DNA of 64,000 nucleotides from Curtobacterium sp. ISL-83 (lineage in GTDB: Bacteria; Actinomycetota; Actinomycetes; Actinomycetales; Microbacteriaceae): the NCBI RefSeq assembly GCF_018613895.1, contig NZ_JAGGPH010000007.1, positions 62,001-126,000 on the forward strand, written 5' to 3'. The notes under the pieces were generated by a model, which was not told the DNA's origin, did not search any database, and saw only the letters and a list, made by a program, of their open reading frames with translations. The position numbers and the translations under genes are program-made. Of the stretch, positions 8,485 to 17,407 are shown piece after piece. Each line of letters begins with the position of its first letter. Position 1 is the first letter of the stretch.

Positions 8485-9384
8485 TCAGCCCTTGATGCCA
8501 CCAGCGAGGGCACTGCCGCCGCCGAGGCCTCGGGACACGATCACGTAGAGGGCGATGACGGGCACGGAGTAGATGATCGAGAACGCGGCGAGCTGCCCGT
8601 ACGCGACCGCCCCGTACTGCCCGAAGAAGTTGAAGATGCTCACCGCGGCGGGCACCTTCTCGGGCGAGAGCAACAGGACGAACGGGACGAAGAAGTTCCC
8701 CCACGCCTGGATGAACACGAAGATGAAGACGACCGCGATGCCCGGACGCATGAGCGGCACGACGATGCGCCACAGCGTGGTGAGCATCGAGGCCCCGTCG
8801 GTCCAGGCCGCTTCCTCGAGGGAGATCGGTACGGAGTCCATGAAGTTCTTCGCCATCCAGATCGCCATCGGCAGCGAGGTGGCGGCGAGGAAGAAGATGC
8901 AGCCCCACACGTTGTCGATCAGGTTCAGCGACACGAAGAGCGCGTAGACGGGCACCATCATCGCGGTGATCGGCAGGCCGGTCCCGAACAGCACGCTGTA
9001 CAGGAACGGCTTGTTGACGCGCATCTTGTAGCGGGACAGCGGGTAGGCGGCCAGGATCGCGACGACCACGGTGATGACCGCGGTGCCGCCGGACAGCAGC
9101 AGGCTGTTGCCGAGCGGGATGAACGCCAGGTCTGGGGTGAGCACCTTGGTGAAGTTGTCGAGCGTGAACTGCGACGGCGCCTTCACCGACAGCGACGCCT
9201 GGGGGTCGACGGACGCGAGCACGAGCCAGAGCAGCGGCACCGCGAAGCACGCGGCGATGACGAGCAGCACGATGTTCGACACCCAGCGCATGGTCCGTCC
9301 CCGCGGGGAGGTCATGTGCAGGGAACCGGGAGCCGTGACGGCCCTGGTCGTGGTCGTGTCGGGACGAGCGGTGGCGAGTGCCAT
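8485..9384 (-). CDS. Carbohydrate ABC transporter permease (MalG type)
   Basis: A 299-residue CUT1 inner-membrane permease. Six membrane segments are recognisable, starting with ISNIVLLVIAACFAVPLLWLVLA-like residues 35-57. The EAA loop that contacts the ATPase is EEAAWTDGASMLTTLWRIVV near residues 190-210. It overlaps the MalF-type permease by ATGA (ATG at 9384), so the two are translationally coupled. No ATPase gene lies in the operon; CUT1 systems in Actinobacteria often share one MsiK-type ATPase encoded elsewhere. Confidence 0.92.
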   Translation of the reverse strand: MALATARPDTTTTRAVTAPGSLHMTSPRGRTMRWVSNIVLLVIAACFAVPLLWLVLASVDPQASLSVKAPSQFTLDNFTKVLTPDLAFIPLGNSLLLSGGTAVITVVVAILAAYPLSRYKMRVNKPFLYSVLFGTGLPITAMMVPVYALFVSLNLIDNVWGCIFFLAATSLPMAIWMAKNFMDSVPISLEEAAWTDGASMLTTLWRIVVPLMRPGIAVVFIFVFIQAWGNFFVPFVLLLSPEKVPAAVSIFNFFGQYGAVAYGQLAAFSIIYSVPVIALYVIVSRGLGGGSALAGGIKG

Positions 9385-10334
9385 CAGTCAACCTCCGGCT
9401 TCAGTGCCCTGATGTAGATGATCGAGAAGACCGCACCGACGACGAGCAGGATCGTGGCGATCGCCGTCCCGAAGCCGAGCTGCGAGAACTTGAACGCCTC
9501 CTGGTACGCCAGGATCGGCAGCGTCGACGAGTCGGTGCCCGGGCCGCCGGCGGTCATGACGTAGATGAGCGTGAACACCGACAGGGTCTGCAGCGTCGTG
9601 AGCATCAGGTTCGTCGAGATGCTCCGACGGATGACCGGCAACGTGATGAAGACGAGCCGCTGCCATCCCGTGGCACCGTCGACCTCGGCCGACTCAGTGA
9701 TCTCCTCGGGGACCTCCTGCACGGCGGCGGAGTAGACGAGCATCGAGAACGCGGTCCCGCGCCAGATGTTCGCCAGGATCACGGAGATCATCGGGAACGT
9801 GTACAGCCAGTTCGGCCCGCTGACCCCCACCGACGCGAGGATCTCGTTCAGAGTGCCCTTGTCGTTGAAGAACGCGTACGCCGCGAACGACGCCACGATC
9901 TCGGGCAGGACCCAGGCGGCGACGACGAACGTGCCGACGATCGCGCGGACGACGCGGTGGGCGCTTCGCATCAGGAGCGCGAGGCCGAGTCCGAGCACGT
10001 TCTGCCCGACGACGGCCGACGCCAGCAGGAAGACGATGGTCAGGACCACGGACTTCGGGAAGTCCGGGTCGGCGAACAGGGAGAGGTAGTTCTTCAGGCC
10101 GACGAACTGCTGGTTCGCCGCCCCGGCTCCGGTGAGCGCCGAGTTCGTGAACGATCCGTAGAACGACGACAGGACCGGCCCGAGCAGGAAGATGACGAGG
10201 AGCACCACGGCGGGCAGCAGCGGGACGGCCCGGCCCACGTTCCGCAGGGGGCGCCGCTTGCGCGGCGTGGGGGGATCGGTGTGCTTCGGCGCACCGGGCG
10301 CCGACAGCGTCGGCGCGAGGGGGGTTGTGGACAC
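9384..10334 (-). CDS. Carbohydrate ABC transporter permease (MalF type)
   Basis: A 316-residue CUT1 permease. A Pro/Arg-rich cytoplasmic N-terminus (TPRKRRPLRNVGRAVP) leads into the first membrane segment LLPAVVLLVIFLLGPVLSSF. The EAA loop is ESAEVDGATGWQRLVFITLP near residue 215. It pairs with the MalG-type subunit downstream, with which it shares an ATGA overlap. The 125-bp gap to the binding-protein gene contains a strong hairpin (10383-10425) that probably lowers permease relative to binding-protein expression. Confidence 0.92.
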   Translation of the reverse strand: MSTTPLAPTLSAPGAPKHTDPPTPRKRRPLRNVGRAVPLLPAVVLLVIFLLGPVLSSFYGSFTNSALTGAGAANQQFVGLKNYLSLFADPDFPKSVVLTIVFLLASAVVGQNVLGLGLALLMRSAHRVVRAIVGTFVVAAWVLPEIVASFAAYAFFNDKGTLNEILASVGVSGPNWLYTFPMISVILANIWRGTAFSMLVYSAAVQEVPEEITESAEVDGATGWQRLVFITLPVIRRSISTNLMLTTLQTLSVFTLIYVMTAGGPGTDSSTLPILAYQEAFKFSQLGFGTAIATILLVVGAVFSIIYIRALKPEVD

Positions 10335-10382
10335 GGTGGATGCCTTCCGGGTGCGGAGGGGGTTTCCGAAGGTGGGCAGAGC

Positions 10383-10425
10383 CGGACGGGAGGCGCGGTG
10401 CGGGCGTGCACCGCCCCTCCCGTCC
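10383..10425 (-). terminator. GACGGGAGGC-family hairpin, intra-operon attenuator
   Basis: 18-bp arms (10383-10400 and 10408-10425) with one mismatch and a 7-base loop, 35 bp past the binding-protein stop codon. The arms share GGACGGGAGG with three other hairpins in this window. The position suggests partial termination or 3' end protection of the binding-protein message. Confidence 0.75.
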
Positions 10426-10459
10426 GTCAGTGGGTTGCGTTCCGAGGAACGGCCGGACG

Positions 10460-11815
10460 TCAGCCGGAGACGGTGTTCTTCTGGCCGACGATGCCGACCA
10501 CCGACTTGTCGTAGGCGTCCGCCGCCTGCTTCGGCGACTCCTGCCCGGTCATCACGGATTCCATGGCGACCTGGATGGCGTTCGAGATCTGCGAGTAGTC
10601 ACTCGTCGCCGGGCGGAAGTTCGTGTGTTCCACGAGCCCGGAGAAGAACTTGAACGTCGGGTTGGACGCGTCGTACGTCGGGTCCTCGGCGACGTCCTTG
10701 CGGACCGCGATCTGGCTGTTCTCGATGTCGTACTTCAGCGAGCCCTTCTGGTTCAGGAAGGTCGAGATGAAGTCGAACGCGGCCTGCGGGTTCTTCGAGT
10801 TCTTGCCCACCGCGAGCGTCCAGCCACCGGACATGCTGGTGTAGCCCGGGTCCTGGCCGTTCTGCGTCGGCATCGGCGCCTGCCCCATCGTCTTGGACCA
10901 GTCGGCCCACGGCGCGGTGCCGGACTTCAGCCACGTGCCGGACTGCCACGAACCGTCGAGGTCGATCGCGAGCTGCCCCTTCGGCAGCCACGTCTGCGCG
11001 ATGGTCGTGCCGACGTTCGTGTCGAGCGCCTGCTGCGGTGTCGGGCCGAGACCGCCCTGGTACACGTCCTTGATGAACTTCAGCGAGTCCTGGAACTGCT
11101 TCGAGCCCGTGACCCACTTCTTGTCCTTGTAGAGCGTGTTGCCCGAGCCCTCCGCGCCGTACAGGAGCATCTCGAAGCCCTGCATCGTCGACGCCTCGCC
11201 CTGCGGCTTGCCGGAGTAGACGTTGAACGGGATGACGCCGGGCTTCTTCTGCTTGATGGTCTTCGCTGCCGCGAGGACGTCGGCCCAGGTCTTCGGCTGC
11301 CACGGCACGGGCAGCCCGACCGACTTGAAGATGTCCTTGTTGTACCAGAGCGCTCGGGTGTCGGTGCCCATCGGGACGCCGTAGACCTTGCCGTCGTCAC
11401 CCTGCCCGGCCTGCTTGGCGTTGTCGTAGAACTGCGACCAGTCCTTCCACTTCGCCGTGTACTTGTCGAGCGGCAGCAGGTATCCGGCTTCGGCGTCGGC
11501 CTTGACCAGGAACGTGTCCTCGTACATGACGTCGGGGGCCGTCGCGGGCGCCTTGTTCATGAGCGCGAGCTTCGTGTAGTAGTCGTTCTCCTGCGCCTGG
11601 ATGGGCACGAGTTGGACCTTCTTGCCCGGGTGCGCCTGCTCGTACTCCTTCTTGACGACCTTCATCTGGGCGTCGAGCTGCTGGAAGGAACCGAACTTCT
11701 GGTACGCGATCTTGATCGTGTCGCTCGAGGCGGACCCCGAGCTCGAGCAGCCGGACAGGCCGACGGCGGCGACTGCCACGGCTGCGAGTCCGGCGATGAT
11801 GCGGGTGCGTTTCAT
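10460..11815 (-). CDS. Carbohydrate ABC transporter substrate-binding lipoprotein
   Basis: A 451-residue CUT1 binding protein. The ATG at 11815 was chosen because it gives MKRTRIIAGLAAVAVAAVG followed by LSGC (lipid Cys at residue 23) and has AAAGGAG 6 bases upstream. Features of the family are QLVPIQAQENDYYTKLALM, PDVMYEDTFLVKADAEAGYLLPLD and MSGGWTLAVGKNSKNPQAAFDFISTF-like segments. The surface-anchored protein would deliver oligosaccharide to the two permeases. Linkage to a GH38 mannosidase points to mannose-containing glycans, but this is an inference. Confidence 0.92.
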   Translation of the reverse strand: MKRTRIIAGLAAVAVAAVGLSGCSSSGSASSDTIKIAYQKFGSFQQLDAQMKVVKKEYEQAHPGKKVQLVPIQAQENDYYTKLALMNKAPATAPDVMYEDTFLVKADAEAGYLLPLDKYTAKWKDWSQFYDNAKQAGQGDDGKVYGVPMGTDTRALWYNKDIFKSVGLPVPWQPKTWADVLAAAKTIKQKKPGVIPFNVYSGKPQGEASTMQGFEMLLYGAEGSGNTLYKDKKWVTGSKQFQDSLKFIKDVYQGGLGPTPQQALDTNVGTTIAQTWLPKGQLAIDLDGSWQSGTWLKSGTAPWADWSKTMGQAPMPTQNGQDPGYTSMSGGWTLAVGKNSKNPQAAFDFISTFLNQKGSLKYDIENSQIAVRKDVAEDPTYDASNPTFKFFSGLVEHTNFRPATSDYSQISNAIQVAMESVMTGQESPKQAADAYDKSVVGIVGQKNTVSG

Positions 11816-11881
11816 CGGTGCTCCTTTGCACGGGTGACGTCCGCGGGCTCCGTCGCCCGCGCGCAGGATTAGTCCACCGTA

Positions 11882-11899
11882 TTGACTTAACCGTGTCAA
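11882..11899. promoter_or_regulatory. Promoter/operator candidate for the mannoside operon
   Basis: Palindrome TTGACTTAACCGTGTCAA has perfect outer arms TTGAC/GTCAA and an 8-base core. On the minus strand it contains TTGACA, a consensus -35, about 80 bp upstream of the binding-protein start; a matching -10 is weak (ACTAAT at non-ideal spacing). A ROK-family repressor is encoded nearby at 12830-14071, so this is a candidate ROK operator. Confidence 0.45.
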
Positions 11900-11973
11900 G
11901 GGTGTTTCCGGAGCAGATCGCTCACGTTCGCGATGGGACGATGCGGCGGTGCGGCGAGACGTGCCGCTGGCCG

Positions 11974-12813
11974 TCAGACCGGGGTCGCGCCGCCCGTGAC
12001 CGTGATGCCGCCCACGGCCGGCACGTCGACGAGCAGCACGCTCGGACGCCCGACGTGCCGCCCCTGCCGGATCACCACGCGGTCACCCGCCGTCACGGCA
12101 CCGACCTCACGCAGGTACGCGCCGGTCGCCGCCGCTGCCGAACCGGTCGCCGGGTCCTCGGTGATGCGGCCCACGGGGAACAGGTTGCGCGCCTCGTACT
12201 CGAGCGGCGCCGTCCCGTGCAGCACCGTGACGGTCCCGGTCCAGCCGGCCTCGAGCATGAGCTCGGCGAGGGGCGCCGGCGCGAACCGGAACTGGTGGAA
12301 GAGCTCCTCGTCGGCGAGCACCACGATCGGGTGCCAGTTGCCCGCGAAGGACTCCCGGACGCCGAACCCCTCGGCGACGTCGGCGGCCGTCAGCCCGAGC
12401 AGGGCGAACAGGCGGTCGAGCAGCCCCGGGTCGACCGCCCGCGATCGGGGTTCGACACTCGTCATCGCCACCTGGACCGTGCCGTCCGGCAGTGCGGTGG
12501 CATCGAGGGCCACGTCGCCCGCGGCGGTCGTGAACACCCGCTTCCCGAGACCGTCCCGCTCCGCCAGGACCACCGCGGTGGCGATCGTGGCGTGCCCGCA
12601 GAACGGGACCTCCGCGCCCGGGGAGAAGTACCGGACCCGCGGGCCAGCCGGGGTCTGCCCGACGACGAACGCGGTCTCGGGGTAGGCGACGTCGCGGGCG
12701 ATGGCGAGCATCTCGGCGTCCGACAGGTCGGTGGCGTCGAGGACGACGCCCGCGGGGTTGCCGCCGCCCGGCTCGGAGGCGAAGGCGGTGTACCGGAGGA
12801 TCTCGACGCGCAT
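11974..12813 (-). CDS. PhzF family isomerase-like protein
   Basis: A 279-residue diaminopimelate-epimerase-fold protein. Family marks are the N-terminal EILRYTAFASEPGGGNPAGVVLDA, the catalytic Glu in AYPETAFVVGQ, the PFCGHATIATAVVLAE loop and ITEDPATGSAAAATGAYL near the C-terminus. PhzF relatives isomerise small molecules; the substrate here is unknown and no phenazine genes are nearby. It starts 16 bp after the ROK regulator stop codon, so both are likely co-transcribed. Confidence 0.88.
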   Translation of the reverse strand: MRVEILRYTAFASEPGGGNPAGVVLDATDLSDAEMLAIARDVAYPETAFVVGQTPAGPRVRYFSPGAEVPFCGHATIATAVVLAERDGLGKRVFTTAAGDVALDATALPDGTVQVAMTSVEPRSRAVDPGLLDRLFALLGLTAADVAEGFGVRESFAGNWHPIVVLADEELFHQFRFAPAPLAELMLEAGWTGTVTVLHGTAPLEYEARNLFPVGRITEDPATGSAAAATGAYLREVGAVTAGDRVVIRQGRHVGRPSVLLVDVPAVGGITVTGGATPV

Positions 12814-12829
12814 CCTGCGACCGTAGTCC

Positions 12830-14071
12830 TCAGCGTCGGATCAGCAGTCCGCTCGCCCGGGGCGACAGCGCCGCGTCGAGCACCAGGCACGCGGCACCGA
12901 CCGCGGCGACGTCCGACCCACGGTCGCTCTCCACGACCGCGATCGGGTGCTTCGGCACGAGGAGCGGCGACCCGACGATCGCGGCGCGCGCCGCCGGCAG
13001 CGCCGCCGACGCGATCCGCGACCAGAACGGCCCGCCGAACACGACCCGGTCCATGTCGAGCAGGTTCACGATCAGCACGACGGCGTGGCCCATCACGGCG
13101 CCGGTCTCGGCGGCCAGCGCGACGGCGGTCTCGTCCCCGGCCTCGATCGCGGCCGCCAGGACGTCCCACGCGCGGTCCACGGCCTCCACGTCCGAGCGGT
13201 CGCCGAGCTGCAGGCCGCGGTCCGCCGCGATCTGCACGAGCCGCTCCGGCGCCACGGTCGCGCCGACCTCACCACGGGACCCCGAGCCCTCCGGCGTCCC
13301 GGCGAGGGCGCCCTGCTCCACCATGATGTGCCCGGCGTCCCCGGCGTTCGACCCCACCCCGCGCACGGGTTCGTGGTCGACGACGAGCCCCACGCCGAAG
13401 CCGGTGCCGAAGTACACGAAGGCGAAGTTGCGGGCCGAGGACTCCCCCGCCAGGAACATCTCGCCGACGGCGGCCGCGGTCACGTCCTTCTCGAGCAGCA
13501 CGGGGTAGCCGGTGGCCTCGGCGACCGCGTCCCGGAGCGGCACGTCCCGCCATCGCGGCAGGAACGGTGGGTCCACGACGATGCCGGCGTCCACGTCGAT
13601 CGGCCCCGGGCTCGCGATCCCGATGCCGAGCACCGCGTCGACGTCCACGTCCGCGTCGGTCACGAGCCGGTCGACCGCGGTGGCGATGGTCCGGATGACC
13701 CCGGACGGGTCGTCGGCGGTCGGCGTGGAGGTCGTCGTCTGCGCCACGACGTTCCCGGCGAGGTCGAGCAGGACGTACGTGACGACGGCCGGGTCGACGT
13801 GGACCCCGACCGCGTACCGGCTCCCGGGCTCGAGCCGCAGGATCGTTCGGGGTTTGCCGCGGCCCGACACGATCGTGCCAGACTCGGCGATCATCCCGGC
13901 CTCGATGAGGAACCGGGTGACGTTCGACACGGTCTGCGCGCTGAGGCCCGTCCGCGCCGCGAGCTCGACCCGGCTCAGCCCGTCGGGCGACCGCCGGACG
14001 GCGTCCAGGACGACGGTTCTGTTGAAGCCGCCGATCGACGGCAGGTTCGCCCCGCGCCGATGCTCTGCCAT
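12830..14071 (-). CDS. ROK family transcriptional regulator
   Basis: A 413-residue repressor-type ROK protein. A winged helix-turn-helix covers residues 15-75 (GLSRVELAARTGLSAQTVSNVTRFL), followed by the sugar-kinase-like domain (VDPAVVTYVLLDLAGN, GIGIASPGPIDVDAG, FVYFGTGFGVGLVVD, NAGDAGHIMVE). The zinc-binding CxCGxxGC cluster of classical ROK proteins is absent; the equivalent segment is Gly/Ser/Glu-rich. It lies upstream of the mannoside transport operon on the same strand and is the natural candidate for its sugar-responsive control. ATG 14071 was preferred because the seven residues before it are not conserved-looking. Confidence 0.9.
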   Translation of the reverse strand: MAEHRRGANLPSIGGFNRTVVLDAVRRSPDGLSRVELAARTGLSAQTVSNVTRFLIEAGMIAESGTIVSGRGKPRTILRLEPGSRYAVGVHVDPAVVTYVLLDLAGNVVAQTTTSTPTADDPSGVIRTIATAVDRLVTDADVDVDAVLGIGIASPGPIDVDAGIVVDPPFLPRWRDVPLRDAVAEATGYPVLLEKDVTAAAVGEMFLAGESSARNFAFVYFGTGFGVGLVVDHEPVRGVGSNAGDAGHIMVEQGALAGTPEGSGSRGEVGATVAPERLVQIAADRGLQLGDRSDVEAVDRAWDVLAAAIEAGDETAVALAAETGAVMGHAVVLIVNLLDMDRVVFGGPFWSRIASAALPAARAAIVGSPLLVPKHPIAVVESDRGSDVAAVGAACLVLDAALSPRASGLLIRR

Positions 14072-14157
14072 GTCGAGACGATACCGCGGCAACGGAGCGG
14101 TATCGGTCTCGTCATCTCCCTGGCCCCCACACGGGGAGCACCGTTACCCTGAGCGAC

Positions 14158-14613
14158 ATGACGGACCTCCGCCTCGAAGAACTCTCCGCGACGACCGCCG
14201 CTGCGGCCAACTCCCTGACGCTCAAGCCGGGGCAGGAGCAGTTCGTGCAGCCGACGACCTACGGGGTCGCCGAGTCCGACGTGAAGCCGAGCTCGGCCTG
14301 GACCCGGGTCGTGCTCGACGGGGACGAGGTCGTCGGTCTCATCATCGGCACCTTCGACACCGAGAACGCCGAAGAAGAACTGCGCAGCGCGATCTGGCGC
14401 GTGAACGTCTCCGCCTCGGCGCAGGGCCGGGGCGTGGGTCGGTTCGCGGTGCACGGGCTCGCCGACGAAGCACGGAACCGCGGGCTCGAGCGCCTGACCG
14501 TCGTCTACGAACCCGGCGGCGACGACAGCCCGGAAGCCTTCTTCCGCGCCGTCGGCTTCGAGGTCGTGCGCGAGACGCAGTACGGCGACCACTTCGCCGT
14601 CCTGACGCTCTGA
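14158..14613 (+). CDS. GNAT family N-acetyltransferase
   Basis: A 151-residue acetyltransferase. The acetyl-CoA-binding motif is VNVSASAQGRGVGRFAVHGLADEARNRG near residues 81-108 (the QGRGVG loop). The fold closes with AFFRAVGFEVVRETQYGDHFAVLTL. The substrate cannot be deduced. It diverges from the ROK regulator and is followed by an alkyltransferase-like gene 29 bp downstream. Confidence 0.85.
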   Translation: MTDLRLEELSATTAAAANSLTLKPGQEQFVQPTTYGVAESDVKPSSAWTRVVLDGDEVVGLIIGTFDTENAEEELRSAIWRVNVSASAQGRGVGRFAVHGLADEARNRGLERLTVVYEPGGDDSPEAFFRAVGFEVVRETQYGDHFAVLTL

Positions 14614-14642
14614 CCGGTCCCGGCATCCCCGGGAGCACGACC

Positions 14643-14966
14643 GTGGACGACGACTTCGGTGCAGCCGTCGCCGAGGTGGTGCGGCGCATCCCGACGGGGC
14701 ACGTCATGACCTACGGCGACGTCGCCGCAGCACTCGGCTCCCGAGCGTCCCGCGCGGTGGGCAAGGTGATGGCCCACGAGGGCTCCGACCTGCCCTGGTG
14801 GCGGGTCGTCCGCGCGGGCGGACTGCCGCCGGCCCGGCACGAGGCCCGGGCGCTCGAGCACTACCGTGTGGAGGGCACACCGCTCGTGCAGGGCGCGTCG
14901 GTCTGGAGGATCGACATGCGTCGTGCGCGCTGGTCACCCGCCACGGACGCGGACGACCCGTTCTGA
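14643..14966 (+). CDS. Alkyltransferase-like (ATL) DNA-repair protein
   Basis: A 107-residue protein matching the DNA-binding domain of O6-alkylguanine-DNA alkyltransferases (RRIPTGHVMTYGDVAAALG, SRASRAVGKVMA). The catalytic PCHR Cys is replaced: the segment reads DLPWWRVVRAGG. ATL proteins with Trp at this position bind O6-alkylguanine, flip the base and recruit nucleotide excision repair rather than demethylating it. The GTG start at 14643 has GGGAG 9 bases upstream. Confidence 0.85.
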   Translation: MDDDFGAAVAEVVRRIPTGHVMTYGDVAAALGSRASRAVGKVMAHEGSDLPWWRVVRAGGLPPARHEARALEHYRVEGTPLVQGASVWRIDMRRARWSPATDADDPF

Positions 14967-14994
14967 CGCCACGCCGTCGGCGCCGAGCACGCCG

Positions 14995-15420
14995 TCACAG
15001 GTCGAAGCGCGTCCCCTTCGGGTTGGCGGGCAGCAGGAACATCACGAAGAGCACGAGCGACCCGATGCCGGGGAGCACGTGCAGGAACTGCCAGAACCCG
15101 GACAGGTTCACGTCGTGCAACCGCCGCGCACCGAGCGCGAGCGACCCGACGAGCGTCACCACGATCCACAGCACGAACAGGTACGAGCCGACCGGGTTCT
15201 CGAGCACGGGGGTGTCCGGCGTGAACACCTGCGGGACGAGCTGCAGCACCAGACCGATCGCGAACGACGTGATCCACCACCACCAGAACTCCGCCCGCGA
15301 CGCCCGGCCGGTGAACACGGTGTACTTCCGCCAGAACCGCCGGACGGCCTCGGCGAAGGGCGCGCCGTAGAAGGGGTCGCGCAGGGCGACGCCGCCGGGC
15401 TGCACGCTGTCGTTGCTCAT
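14995..15420 (-). CDS. DUF805 membrane protein
   Basis: A 141-residue inner-membrane protein. The family signature is YTVFTGRASRAEFWWWWITSF followed by further membrane segments and the ARRLHDVNLSGFW loop. The ATG at 15420 was chosen so that the protein begins MSNDSVQPGGV. Function is unknown. It stands 37 bp from the ABC exporter genes on the same strand but with no sign of shared function. Confidence 0.88.
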   Translation of the reverse strand: MSNDSVQPGGVALRDPFYGAPFAEAVRRFWRKYTVFTGRASRAEFWWWWITSFAIGLVLQLVPQVFTPDTPVLENPVGSYLFVLWIVVTLVGSLALGARRLHDVNLSGFWQFLHVLPGIGSLVLFVMFLLPANPKGTRFDL

Positions 15421-15457
15421 GGCACAAGCCAACCACGGCGCGCAGCCCGGAACGGCA

Positions 15458-17407
15458 CTACACGAGCGAGTCGCGCCAGGCCGCGTGCAGCTGGGCGAAC
15501 CGCCCGGTGCCGCCGATCAGGTCGGCGGGCGTGCCGTCCTCGACGATCCGACCGTGCTCCATCACGAGCACCCGGTGGGCGATCGCCACGGTCGACAGCC
15601 GGTGCGCGATGATCACCGCGGTGCGGTCGGCGAGCAGGGTCTCCAACCCCTCCTGCACGAGCCGCTCCGAGGGGATGTCGAGCGATGCCGTCGCCTCGTC
15701 GAGGATGAGCACCTTCGGGTCCGCGATGAACGCCCGCGCGAACGAGAGCAGCTGCCGCTGGCCGGCCGAGACCCGCCCGCCGCGCTTGTTCACGTCGGTG
15801 TCGTACCCGTCGGGCAGCGCCATGATGAACTCGTGGGCGCCGACCGCCTTCGCCGACTGCACGATCTCGTCGCGGGACGCCCCTGGCTTGCCGAGCGCGA
15901 TGTTGTCCGCGACAGTGCCCGAGAACAGGTACGCCTCCTGCGTCACCATGACGATCGCGCGACGCATGTCCTTCGCGTCGAGGTCGCGCAGGTCCACGCC
16001 GTCCAACCGCACGGACCCCTGGGACGGGTCGTAGAAGCGCGCCATCAGCTTGGCGAGCGTCGACTTCCCCGCGCCCGTGGACCCGACGAGTGCGATGGTC
16101 TGCCCGGCCGGGATGTGCAGGTCGAACGCGGGCAGGACCACCTTGTCGTTGTTGTACGCGAACGAGACCCCGTCGAAGTCCATCCGCCCGGTGGCGTCCG
16201 GCAGCTTCGTGGGCCGTGCGGGGTCCGGCACGCTCGGCTGTTCCTCGAGGACGCCGGAGATCTTCTCCATCGCCGCCGACGCCGACTGGTACCCGTTGTA
16301 GAACATCGCGAGTTCCTGGGCCGGGTCGAAGAACCGCTTGGCGTACAGCGCGACCGCGAGCAGCGCACCGACCTCCAGCGACCCGCCGACCACCCGGAAA
16401 CCGCCGACGACGACGACCGCGGCCAGCGTGGCGTTGCCGATCAGCACGAGCACCGGGTCGAACGTCCCGAACAGGTTGAACACGCGGGCGTTCGCCTGGC
16501 GGTAGTCCTCGACGTAGCCGCCGTACTCGTCCCGGTTCCGTGACTCCTTGCGGAACGCCTGGACCGCGCGGATGCCCGTCATCGTCTCGACGAAGTGCAC
16601 GATCACCCGTGCCGAGGTGACCCGGGTGGAGCGGAACAGGGTCTGCGAGTTCGTCTGGAACCAGCGGATCAGGAACCACAGCGGCACGAGCGACACCGCG
16701 AGCACGATCCCGGACGTCGGGTCGAGCAGCACGAGCGCCACCGCGGTGAACACCATGTAGAGCACGCCCTGGATGAGCTGGTTCAGGCCGGAGTCGAGCA
16801 GCTCGCGGATGGAGTCGAGGTCACTCGTCTGGCGCGAGATGATCCGGCCCGACGTGTAGGTCTCGTGGAACTCCAGGGACAGCCGCTGCGTGTGCAGGAA
16901 GACCCGCTTGCGCAGGTCGAACAGGATCGCCTGGCTGATCCGCGCCGCGAGCACGGTGTACCAGGCGGTGAGCACCGCGCCGGCGATCGCCACGACGATG
17001 TACGTCCCGACGACCGTGTACGCGGGGACCCAGTCGTGGTGGTCGATCACCCGGGGCAGGGCGTTGTCGATGCCCCACGCGATGAGCGCCGGGCCGGCGA
17101 CCGTGCCCGCGGTGGAGACCACGACCACGATGCCGAGCAGCACCAGCCGGGCCTTCAGCGGAGCGGCGAGCGACCCGAGCAGCGCGAGCGACCGCCGACG
17201 GAGGCGCTTGCTCTCCGCCTTGGTGAAGTCCTCGCGCTCCTCGCCGCGCACACCGAGGGTGGTGATCGAGGCCGTGACCGGCTCGGCCGGTCCACCAGCG
17301 GTGGTGGCTGCCGCGGCAGACTGCGTGCCGGGCGTCTCCTCGATGTCGGGATCCGCGCCTCCCGGCAGGTCGGCGGTGCCGACTGGACGGTTGTCCTGCT
17401 GGGTCAT
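15458..17407 (-). CDS. ABC exporter half-transporter, canonical ATPase subunit
   Basis: A 649-residue fused membrane/ATPase protein. Six membrane segments occupy residues about 80-370. The ATPase domain has Walker [10 protein letters not shown] near residue 444, signature [10 protein letters not shown] near 544 (first residues altered from LSGGQ) and Walker [12 protein letters not shown] near 569 with the catalytic Glu intact, and an H-loop in [12 protein letters not shown]. It overlaps its partner at 17404-17407 by ATGA. The pair resembles heterodimeric multidrug-type exporters. The transported substrate is unknown. Confidence 0.92.
   Translation of the reverse strand: MTQQDNRPVGTADLPGGADPDIEETPGTQSAAAATTAGGPAEPVTASITTLGVRGEEREDFTKAESKRLRRRSLALLGSLAAPLKARLVLLGIVVVVSTAGTVAGPALIAWGIDNALPRVIDHHDWVPAYTVVGTYIVVAIAGAVLTAWYTVLAARISQAILFDLRKRVFLHTQRLSLEFHETYTSGRIISRQTSDLDSIRELLDSGLNQLIQGVLYMVFTAVALVLLDPTSGIVLAVSLVPLWFLIRWFQTNSQTLFRSTRVTSARVIVHFVETMTGIRAVQAFRKESRNRDEYGGYVEDYRQANARVFNLFGTFDPVLVLIGNATLAAVVVVGGFRVVGGSLEVGALLAVALYAKRFFDPAQELAMFYNGYQSASAAMEKISGVLEEQPSVPDPARPTKLPDATGRMDFDGVSFAYNNDKVVLPAFDLHIPAGQTIALVGSTGAGKSTLAKLMARFYDPSQGSVRLDGVDLRDLDAKDMRRAIVMVTQEAYLFSGTVADNIALGKPGASRDEIVQSAKAVGAHEFIMALPDGYDTDVNKRGGRVSAGQRQLLSFARAFIADPKVLILDEATASLDIPSERLVQEGLETLLADRTAVIIAHRLSTVAIAHRVLVMEHGRIVEDGTPADLIGGTGRFAQLHAAWRDSLV

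Noticed and set aside
5656..9417. A very long plus-strand open frame (about 1250 codons) opposite the mannosidase and permease genes
   Set aside because: It is antisense to well-supported genes with clear catalytic motifs; its product is Arg/Gly/Asp-rich low-complexity sequence typical of GC-biased shadow frames.
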